A DNA stretch of 5,101 bases from Candidatus Komeilibacteria bacterium (GTDB lineage: Bacteria; Patescibacteriota; Patescibacteriia; UBA1558; 2-01-FULL-52-15), in assembly GCA_016204595.1 (NCBI GenBank), contig JACQKJ010000003.1:1-5101 (forward strand), in the 5' to 3' direction. The stretch's first letter is position 1, and every line of letters starts with the position of its first letter. Positions 1 through 4,669 of the stretch are shown here, piece by piece. The notes below the pieces were generated by a model. The model worked only from the letters and a program-made list of their open reading frames with translations, did no database searches and was not told where the DNA came from. The position numbers and the translations under genes were made by a program.

Positions 1-149
1 ACAACTATTACCGCAGGCATGGAGGCTTTGGGATGTACCGGTTAACCCCTGCGCAAAAGATTGCCCTGACCCTTACCAATGCTATGGCAAACAACGTGAT
101 CGCTTATCCCCACAAGGTAACTGGAACTCTGCAACAGTACACGATTTGA
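1..149 (+). CDS. C-terminal fragment, possibly an integrase-core (DDE) transposase
   Basis: The frame is open from the left edge (first full codon at base 3) to TGA at 147-149, leaving 48 visible residues; the 5' part lies outside the window. The peptide begins NYYRRHGGFGMYRLTPAQKI. Its spacing of YY, R-H, G and LTPAQK resembles the end of rve-type transposase integrase cores, which typically finish with YN..RPH..LG...TP.E/Q. In this fragment the Pro after Arg is replaced by Arg. That resemblance is from memory and rests on one short motif, so the family call is tentative. Frame 2 is also open, to 160, but its translation is rich in Trp, Cys and Pro and less protein-like. If the call is right, the element's right end should lie within the following ~100 bp, where a repeated 9-mer is seen. 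It could instead be the tail of an unrelated unknown protein. Confidence 0.42.
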   Translation, partial: NYYRRHGGFGMYRLTPAQKIALTLTNAMANNVIAYPHKVTGTLQQYTI

Positions 150-193
150 CAAAAAAATGAAGCAGGCATAAGGTCAATTGTTACACTGAAGTT

Positions 194-215
194 GTTCAAT
201 GACTGTTCATTGACA
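194..215. repeat. Repeated 9-mer / inverted repeat, candidate element end or operator
   Basis: GTTCAATGA (194-202) and GTTCATTGA (205-213) are near-identical direct repeats 11 bp apart, about one helical turn. They also form a perfect 7-bp inverted repeat (TCAATGA at 196-202, TCATTGA at 207-213) around the loop CTGT. Read on the minus strand from 215, the block starts with TGT, as many integrase-type insertion sequence ends do. It lies 45 bp after the stop of the putative transposase tail. Possible readings are a transposon terminal repeat, an operator for the gene at 356, or a weak hairpin. TTGACA at 210-215 could serve as a -35 box, but no good -10 box stands at the right distance. Confidence 0.35.
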
Positions 216-246
216 GCTCAAAAACCTCAAAACTAAGGTCTTTTCG

Positions 247-313
247 GAGCGCGACATTATAGCCTTTCGGCGCTCATTCTTGGTGCAGTACAACAGTGCG
301 GCTTCCCTGCCGC
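247..313. other. Leader with two short inverted repeats upstream of the membrane-protein gene
   Basis: Two small inverted repeats sit here. GAGCGC (247-252) pairs with GCGCTC (270-275), and GCGGC (298-302) pairs with GCCGC (309-313). The first encloses an AT-rich stretch, ATTATAGC, that could hold a -10 box, but no matching -35 box is visible. I cannot assign a riboswitch or known leader. Between 150 and 355 there is otherwise no supportable gene. Confidence 0.25.
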
Positions 314-344
314 TTGACATACCAACAGCGTGGCACAAGCCACC

Positions 345-350
345 GGAGGT
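345..350 (+). promoter_or_regulatory. Strong Shine-Dalgarno site fixing the start at 356
   Basis: GGAGGT at 345-350 is followed by a 5-nt spacer and ATG at 356. It decides the start: the in-frame ATG at 296 has no comparable site and would add 20 residues of low-complexity basic and cysteine-containing sequence. Confidence 0.8.
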
Positions 351-355
351 GCAGT

Positions 356-850
356 ATGGATACGCTCTTGGAACTTGCACGACGAACGCTTTTTCGAGTC
401 AAGCAAACGGACTACGGCAAGTCGTATCACGACGACCTGCTGACCGAATACGAACGATGCTGCGAAAGTCTCGAACGGACAGCCGAGGCGCGGCGAAGCA
501 ACGATCGGTACTTTCTCGCGATCAACACGCTGCTCCTCACCTCGTACATCTCGCTCGCGCAGGCAAAGCTCTTCGTCAACAACGGACACTGGACAGTGTT
601 CGTCTCATGTGTCGGGCTCGTGATCTGCGCCATCTGGAACGCGGTAACCGTGTGGCACATGCAGCACCATCGCATACAGCGGCTTGTCGCGCGCATGATC
701 GAAACCCGGCTTCCGGTGCGGCCACTCACGACCGAGGACAAGATGATGCGCGGCGAGCATCCGTTCATGTCGCGCCACTCGGCATGGCTTCGGTACTCGA
801 CCCCGTGGATCTTTGTACTCCTGTATATGGCTCTTCCGTTTCTCCTCTAG
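356..850 (+). CDS. Small three-helix membrane protein, resembles RipA-type octameric membrane protein family
   Basis: The 164-residue product starts at ATG 356 behind a strong ribosome-binding site and ends with TAG at 848-850. Visible layout: an amphipathic, charged N-terminal region (1-50) with the segment LERTAEARRSNDRYFLAINT leading into a first hydrophobic helix (about 52-69); a second helix (about 79-99); a basic, His-rich cytoplasmic-looking stretch (100-148) containing LPVRPLTTED; and a final hydrophobic segment TPWIFVLLYMALPFLL at the C-terminus. The pattern of R-R-x-N-x-x-F-L-x-x-N-T before helix 1, W after helix 2, L-P-x-x-P in the loop and P-W-I-F before the last helix matches what I recall of the RipA family of octameric membrane proteins (named for a Francisella protein). 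Their biochemical function is poorly known. An alternative is a SLATT-like two-helix pore protein. It is monocistronic here, convergent with the XRE gene, and followed by a hairpin terminator. The gene is real with good confidence; the family name is moderate. Confidence 0.75.
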   Translation: MDTLLELARRTLFRVKQTDYGKSYHDDLLTEYERCCESLERTAEARRSNDRYFLAINTLLLTSYISLAQAKLFVNNGHWTVFVSCVGLVICAIWNAVTVWHMQHHRIQRLVARMIETRLPVRPLTTEDKMMRGEHPFMSRHSAWLRYSTPWIFVLLYMALPFLL

Positions 851-885
851 CATGAAGGGGGTGGAGATGTTCTTTCAAAATGGAT

Positions 886-917
886 AAGACCCATCGCGGT
901 TCCAAGCGATGGGTCTT
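886..917 (+). terminator. Rho-independent-type terminator after the membrane-protein gene
   Basis: A perfect 12-bp stem is present: AAGACCCATCGC at 886-897 and GCGATGGGTCTT at 906-917, with the 8-nt loop GGTTCCAA. It starts 36 bp after the stop at 850. The following tract (TGTTT) is only modestly T-rich, so efficiency is uncertain. On the minus strand it is followed by ATCCATTTTG, so it may work in both directions. Confidence 0.65.
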
Positions 918-951
918 TGATGTTTAAAAATACCGAGTCCTAAAAATGAAA

Positions 952-992
952 GGACCCCCTTGAACGTCGTGCTGACGAACAGAGGGGGGTCC
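952..992 (-). terminator. Terminator of the XRE gene (minus strand)
   Basis: GGACCCCCT (952-960) pairs with AGGGGGGTCC (983-992), with one bulged G. The inner pair CGTC (965-968) / GACG (974-977) may extend the structure. Read on the minus strand the stem is followed by TTTCATTTTTA, a convincing T tract, so it serves the gene ending at 1012. On the plus strand the stem is followed by AAACGATAC, so it is not a plus-strand terminator. Confidence 0.75.
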
Positions 993-1011
993 AAACGATA
1001 CAAGCGGACCT

Positions 1012-1377
1012 TCATCTTCGCTTCTTCAGCTTGGAGATCTCGATACTAATTGCTGCTAGCTTCTTCTCGAGCTGCTGTATCTCGATGTCCGGCGCGGCTT
1101 TGCCCTCAGTAAAATCCACACCATACTTCTCACGAATGAGAAGCGCGATGAGACCTTCGAATGAAACTCCATACAGCGAAGCGAGTTGCCGCAGAATAGC
1201 AGGATCCGGGTTACCTATCTTGCCCTTTTCGTACACCACAAGGAGAGACTGCGAACACTTGATTCCATTATCCTTGAGGTAGCGAAGGACTTTCCCATGA
1301 CCACCGACGTTCGAGGCGAACCTTAACTTCTTCAACATATCTCCGAACGTGCTAAGGCGCGTTTGCTTGTTTGGCAC
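1012..1377 (-). CDS. XRE-family helix-turn-helix protein with C-terminal coiled coil
   Basis: The 121-residue protein starts at GTG (1375-1377), and GGAGGT lies 5 nt upstream. Residues about 11-80 fit a lambda-repressor-like fold: FGDMLKKLR forms the first helix, CSQSLLVVYEKGK matches the recognition-helix region ending in the usual Y-E-x-G, and ILRQLASLYGVSFEGLI is the typical L-x-x-L-A-x-x-Y-G-V-S segment. Residues 97-119 (DIEIQQLEKKLAAISIEISK...) have Leu/Ile at 103, 107, 110, 114 and 117, a 4-3-4-3 heptad spacing that predicts a coiled coil, and the protein ends in a basic tail KLKKRR. It therefore probably binds DNA as a dimer; this is family knowledge, and its target is unknown. It lies 68 bp downstream of tgt on the same strand and could be read through from it, or from its own promoter. 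It may autoregulate. It might equally be the cytosolic repressor of a lost mobile element. Confidence 0.8.
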   Translation of the reverse strand: MPNKQTRLSTFGDMLKKLRFASNVGGHGKVLRYLKDNGIKCSQSLLVVYEKGKIGNPDPAILRQLASLYGVSFEGLIALLIREKYGVDFTEGKAAPDIEIQQLEKKLAAISIEISKLKKRR

Positions 1378-1382
1378 TGGTA

Positions 1383-1388
1383 ACCTCC
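1383..1388 (-). promoter_or_regulatory. Shine-Dalgarno site deciding the GTG start of the XRE gene
   Basis: Minus-strand GGAGGT (plus strand ACCTCC, 1383-1388) is 5 nt before GTG 1377. The core and spacing are identical to those of the membrane-protein gene at 356. The overlapping ATG at 1389 is out of frame. Confidence 0.7.
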
Positions 1389-1414
1389 ATTAGGATGAAC
1401 GAGGACGACTCACA

Positions 1415-1443
1415 AACTTAGCTTATAAGTCGCCGCAAGTCAA
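1415..1443 (-). promoter_or_regulatory. Candidate promoter/operator of the XRE gene
   Basis: On the minus strand TTGACT (1443-1438) could be a -35 box, and 17 bp on is TAAGTT (1420-1415), a poor -10 box with 3 of 6 consensus bases. Between and over them lie the palindrome CTTATAAG (1422-1429), the inverted pair ACTTA/TAAGT (1416-1420 and 1426-1430), and a direct repeat AAGTC (1427-1431, 1437-1441) at a 10-bp pitch. Such symmetry is what a dimeric XRE regulator would bind, so autoregulation is plausible but unproven. Confidence 0.3.
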
Positions 1444-1445
1444 GC

Positions 1446-2693
1446 CTATAGACTGTCTGATCGAATTTCTGCGCGAAGATAGCCCATCAATGTGAGATAA
1501 AATCGGAGATTATGCATAGTCGCCAATCTCGGTCCCAGCCAATCCTCTGTTTTGAACATCTGGTACAAGAATGCGCGGGAATAGTTCTTGCAAAGCTGGC
1601 AGTCGCAAGAAGGGTCAACCGGCTTGGTGTCTGATTTGAATTCCGAGTTGCGGATGTTGACCGTTTCGTAGAAACGGTCATCCCGAGCGAAGCCGAGGGA
1701 TCCCGTTTTAGTACCACGGGATCTCTCCACTCGCCGATGGCTCGGTCGAGATGACGGAGACCAAACAAACAACCTCCCATGCCTCCCCTCTCGTGTCGGG
1801 ATCACGCAATCGAACATGTCGATGCCATGCTTCACGGCCTCAACAATTTGCTCGGGATAGCCGACTCCCATGAGATAACGAGGTTTATCGGCTGGCAGCA
1901 GAGGCACGGTGTAATCGAGCACTTTGTACATCTCCGCGGCAGGCTCGCCCACGGCGAGCCCGCCGATAGCATACCCCCCGAAGCCTCCCTCGCCGCCCGA
2001 AGCTTTACGCGAAAGGTGGTGGCGAAGGGGGGTTGCAGAAAATTCACGATCAATCTCTATAAGTTCCTTCGCCGATTGCCTGCGCAGTTCCCGATACGTC
2101 GAGCCCTGCACGATTCCGAACAACAATTGCCTCCGCACCGCTGCATATTTTTTTGAAAGCTGTTTTTTGTATTCAAAACAGTGTTTTGCCCACAAGGTTG
2201 TCAGTCGTACCGCTTCCTTCGTCTGCTTCTCGGTAGCCGGATACCCGGGGAAATAATCCAACGCCATCATGATATCCGATCCCAGCGCTGCCTGAATGGC
2301 GATCGATTTTTTCGGGGTCAGGCGGTGCTTCGATCCGTCAATGTGAGATCGAAAGGTCACGCCATGCTCATCAACGACGCGAAGCTTCGATAAGCTGAAC
2401 ACCTGAAATCCGCCCGAGTCGGTCAGAATGGGCAGGGTTGCCCGCATGAACTTGTGTAAGCCACCGTATTTCTTGAGTACCGCAAGTCCCGGCTGCAGGT
2501 ACAAATGATAGGTATTGCTCAGAATAATTTCGGCTCCGAGATCAGCGACCTCATGCGCTTCCAGTCCCTTGACCGCGCCCTTGGTCGCGATCGGCATAAA
2601 AAACGGCGTATGTACCACGCCATGGGCTGTCCGAAGCACGCCGGTTCGTGCGGCAGATTTTTTTGACTTAACCTTGATTTTAAAAACAGACAT
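1446..2693 (-). CDS. tgt: Queuine/preQ1 tRNA-guanine transglycosylase carrying two in-frame repeat-derived insertions
   Basis: Tgt replaces guanine-34 of GUN-anticodon tRNAs with preQ1 (in bacteria), a step in queuosine synthesis in the cytosol. From the chosen start (ATG 2693, MSVFKIKVKS) the protein has 415 residues, against about 370-385 in the family. Key residues are present: TDSGGF (Asp92, general base), Asp146, IVQGS (Gln196), GGLAVGEP (244-251, the bacterial preQ1 type), GIDMFDCV (Asp295, nucleophile), and zinc ligands C-x-C-x2-C at 363/365/368 with His394. The extra length lies in residues about 216-237 and 313-339, both encoded by palindromic repeats. The pocket motif usually written DEC is D-Y-F here, a natural variant worth noting. 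The C-terminus stops about 10-20 residues early (GYLRAEIRSDSL). The frame is open to 2756, but the first ~16 of those codons are intergenic repeat. ATG 2708 has GAGGGG 7 nt upstream and is an alternative start. The gene is probably functional. Confidence 0.93.
   Translation of the reverse strand: MSVFKIKVKSKKSAARTGVLRTAHGVVHTPFFMPIATKGAVKGLEAHEVADLGAEIILSNTYHLYLQPGLAVLKKYGGLHKFMRATLPILTDSGGFQVFSLSKLRVVDEHGVTFRSHIDGSKHRLTPKKSIAIQAALGSDIMMALDYFPGYPATEKQTKEAVRLTTLWAKHCFEYKKQLSKKYAAVRRQLLFGIVQGSTYRELRRQSAKELIEIDREFSATPLRHHLSRKASGGEGGFGGYAIGGLAVGEPAAEMYKVLDYTVPLLPADKPRYLMGVGYPEQIVEAVKHGIDMFDCVIPTREGRHGRLFVWSPSSRPSHRRVERSRGTKTGSLGFARDDRFYETVNIRNSEFKSDTKPVDPSCDCQLCKNYSRAFLYQMFKTEDWLGPRLATMHNLRFYLTLMGYLRAEIRSDSL
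1677..1755. repeat. Palindromic repeat element embedded in tgt (GTCATCCCGAGCGAAG type)
   Basis: The 79-bp imperfect palindrome begins GTCATCCCGAGCGAAGCC and ends GGCTCGGTCGAGATGAC. Its arms (1677-1705 and 1717-1755) meet at CCCG/CGGG around a short loop TTTTAGTACCA. The right arm is about 10 bp longer than the left. I recognise this as the type of dispersed repeat found in many bacterial genomes next to or between genes. Here it encodes Tgt residues 313-339 (SSRPSHRR...GSLGFARDD) without breaking the frame. It falls between the LFV strand and the FYETVNIRN segment, where family members differ in loop length. Confidence 0.8.
1983..2048. repeat. Second repeat-like insertion in tgt (GC-rich imperfect palindrome)
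   Basis: Tgt residues 216-237 (REFSATPLRHHLSRKASGGE and two Gly) have no counterpart between the usual '(V/I)-x-I-(G/D)' and 'F-(D/G)-GYA-(V/I)-GG' of the family. The DNA is an imperfect palindrome: CCTCCCTCGCCGCC (1984-1997) faces GGTGGCGAAGGGGGG (2018-2032), and the centre CTTT-ACGCG-AAAG lies at 2003-2015. Repeat copies elsewhere in the genome are needed to prove it is a mobile repeat. The inverted symmetry and the excess length are seen directly. Confidence 0.55.
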
Positions 2694-2715
2694 ATTCCGT
2701 ACTGTCATCCCAAAA

Positions 2716-2820
2716 CCCCTCACCCTACCCTCTCCCTGAGGGAGAGGAAGCCACACAAGACAATGAGATCACTAAGCTTCTCCCTAAGGGAGAAGATGCC
2801 CGAAGGGCAGATGAGGGGGA
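2716..2820. repeat. Inverted pair of hairpin repeats between the DUF11-like gene and tgt
   Basis: This block fills most of the 134-bp gap. Unit 1 reads CCCCTCACCCTACCC then a hairpin CCTCTCCCT-G-AGGGAGAGG (2729-2747). Unit 2 is the same type in reverse: CTTCTCCCT-A-AGGGAGAAG (2777-2795), a small hairpin TGCCC-GAA-GGGCA (2797-2809), then GATGAGGGG. The outer ends CCCCTC (2716) and GAGGGG (2813) are complementary, so the whole ~105 bp can fold as one large structure. This is a widespread bacterial dispersed repeat type. It has no T tract, so it is not a clear terminator, but it may shape mRNA stability or polarity between the two genes. Confidence 0.75.
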
Positions 2821-2827
2821 TATAAAA

Positions 2828-4669
2828 TTATTCGATCACCGTGCCCACATCTCCCTCTACGGTCGTCACGACCTGCGCGGTCGTCACGCTGAAACTTTTT
2901 GCCTGGAATACCTTTTGCCCTGAGGCGACGACGGTCGCGGGGTTCAAAACCGTCATGATCGTATCCTTGTCCTCGTCATTCGGCACAAGTTTCATCGAAA
3001 ATGTTGCTTTGAGCGGTAACAGCTTTGTGGAAAAATTATTTATCTGCCATTCCAAGCGATTCGTATCCTGATCGTACTTGAGCGTCCCCTCATCAACATC
3101 ACCCGTCGAGACAAAACTCACTTTCGCAGGGAGGAACGACGAAACATTCACCGAATCAAAATCCTGGCTCCCTGAATCAAGCGACCACACGACGAGATAT
3201 ATCGTTCTCTCATTGGTCACCGGCGGCAAGTTGCCGCTGCCGACCTGCTGGCCGCCCAAATTCCAATACAATCCCTGATTAAATACCAGCCCTTCACCGA
3301 CCGATATTACAAAGACAGGTGAATTCTTTTTCCAGCCTGGCAAGCCATCAATGGTCAGCGTGATCACGGTATCGACGGTGGCCCGGCCTCCGGTCCCCTG
3401 TGTCAGCAGCGTTGCTTTCCAGGGTATCAGCACCTCTGCGCCTGATGCTATTGACCCCAGGCCTTCCGCGTTTTCCTTGGTCCAGACGATCGTATCTTTA
3501 TCGACGGTCCCACTCGACTGCACTGTCTTGCGATCGATGACGTCGCTGTCCACCAGAGCTGTTATGCGAACATCGTTGATAGCTGACTGTCCTTTGTTCG
3601 TAACTTTCAGCTGGTAATTCAGCGTCTCCCCATAGTCCACGTCAAAATCTGCGCTCTGGCCGTTGATCTTGAGTTCAAGATCAAAATCGGGAGTGACCGG
3701 CGTAACGCTTAACTCGCGCCGCAACAAACGCCTGGTTTGTTCGTTCGCCGTCTGATTCACCTCAACAACCCAGGATTGCGGGTCGACAGCATCTGCCGCG
3801 ACTTTGGCATTGACCGTGATGGTCAAGGGCGTATCAACCGCTATGGAACCTTTCCAGTGGCCGTTCTCCAAAGCCGGTGCGACGGAAATTATATCGAAGT
3901 CCTTCGGCGGCCTTACTTCAATATCAAGATCGTTCAACGGTTCCGACGTCGAATTCTGAATTTCCGCGGTGAAGGCAACATCCTGTCCCGCAAGCACCTT
4001 GTCAGGCGACGTCAACGTAACGGCTATCTGCGAATCAGAAATATTCGTTTCGAAAACCTCTTTCACTTCGAAATCAGAGTTGATGTTCTCCGGCCGATAG
4101 CTCAATCGGAAGATCGCCGATTGCGTTTGCCCCTTGGAGCCGACCAGCTGCCCTTTGATGCGGAGCTGTCGCTGTTCACCCGGGTCCAAAGGCCCCAGCA
4201 CCCAGGTGGTACCGGTGTCGCTGGTGGGGTTTTCTGATGAATCGTTGTAATAAAAACCATCCGGCCACTGCACATCAAGTTCGACTGTTTTGAGCGCGAT
4301 GACGTCCTGATTTTCGTAACTGACAAGATAAGTGATCTCATCGCCGGAAACTAATTCCGAATCGGCAGTGACGGTCAGCACGACGCTATCGCCCTGAAAT
4401 TGCGGCGGACGATTATTCCAATAGAAAAACCCTGCAACGGTTGCCGTGAACAGCAGGAACAGAAAAACCAAAAATCCCCAGCCTCCCCGCCTGCCGCGCT
4501 CGAACGTTTTATACTCCTCGGGGACGATGTTTTTTTGAGCTCGCGCATATCCGCTGCTTGCTCGAACCGACACCCGGGACTGGTCTATACCTGACATTTT
4601 TTTTAACGGCACCCGGCGCGAGTCACCTGCCGCATCGAGGTTTATTTTTTTGCTCCTAAAAACACTCAT
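2828..4669 (-). CDS. Membrane-anchored extracytoplasmic protein with DUF11/Ig-like domains
   Basis: The 613-residue protein has a basic cytoplasmic N-terminus (1-63, many Lys/Arg), one hydrophobic helix (about 64-84, WGFLVFLFLLFTATVAGFFY), and a long exported region of beta-sandwich-like repeats. I divide the ectodomain roughly into 92-205, 213-325, 326-458 and 459-600. Each has alternating hydrophobic strands and phrases typical of DUF11/CARDB-like folds: LVSGDEITYLVSYEN, VLAGQDVAFTAEIQNS, DYGETLNYQLKVTNKG. No catalytic motif, sortase signal or cysteine-rich region is visible, so it is probably a structural, adhesive or envelope-organising protein. Homologues next to recO are, as I recall, common in Patescibacteria; their function is not established. 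The start ATG (4667-4669) overlaps the recO stop as ATGA, implying translational coupling. Met25 is an alternative start, but no ribosome-binding site precedes it. An A8 run stands just before that codon. Confidence 0.85.
   Translation of the reverse strand: MSVFRSKKINLDAAGDSRRVPLKKMSGIDQSRVSVRASSGYARAQKNIVPEEYKTFERGRRGGWGFLVFLFLLFTATVAGFFYWNNRPPQFQGDSVVLTVTADSELVSGDEITYLVSYENQDVIALKTVELDVQWPDGFYYNDSSENPTSDTGTTWVLGPLDPGEQRQLRIKGQLVGSKGQTQSAIFRLSYRPENINSDFEVKEVFETNISDSQIAVTLTSPDKVLAGQDVAFTAEIQNSTSEPLNDLDIEVRPPKDFDIISVAPALENGHWKGSIAVDTPLTITVNAKVAADAVDPQSWVVEVNQTANEQTRRLLRRELSVTPVTPDFDLELKINGQSADFDVDYGETLNYQLKVTNKGQSAINDVRITALVDSDVIDRKTVQSSGTVDKDTIVWTKENAEGLGSIASGAEVLIPWKATLLTQGTGGRATVDTVITLTIDGLPGWKKNSPVFVISVGEGLVFNQGLYWNLGGQQVGSGNLPPVTNERTIYLVVWSLDSGSQDFDSVNVSSFLPAKVSFVSTGDVDEGTLKYDQDTNRLEWQINNFSTKLLPLKATFSMKLVPNDEDKDTIMTVLNPATVVASGQKVFQAKSFSVTTAQVVTTVEGDVGTVIE

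Noticed and set aside
2..160. Frame 2 as the coding frame at the left edge
   Set aside because: It is open to TGA 160, but the translation is rich in Trp, Cys and Pro with no family-like motif; frame 3 has the transposase-like motif.
296..355. N-terminal extension of the membrane protein from ATG 296
   Set aside because: It has no ribosome-binding site and the encoded stretch is unlike the family, whereas ATG 356 has GGAGGT at ideal spacing.
257..853. Minus-strand frames opposite the membrane-protein gene
   Set aside because: None has a recognisable domain or ribosome site; they mirror the codon bias of the real gene.
280..855. 191-residue plus-strand frame overlapping the membrane-protein gene
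   Set aside because: Composition is Arg/His/Ala-rich without hydrophobic or domain pattern and it lacks a start signal; it is the off-frame reading of the GC-rich gene.
1677..2048. Frameshift or pseudogene explanation for the odd Tgt segments
   Set aside because: The frame returns exactly to conserved motifs on both sides of each insert with no stop, so these are in-frame additions rather than compensated frameshifts.
1677..2820. CRISPR array
   Set aside because: The repeats differ from one another, are not regularly spaced, and have no spacers.
3737..4237. 166-residue plus-strand frame inside the DUF11-like gene
   Set aside because: It is Arg-rich antisense to a continuous 613-residue gene with a clear membrane helix and repeated domains.
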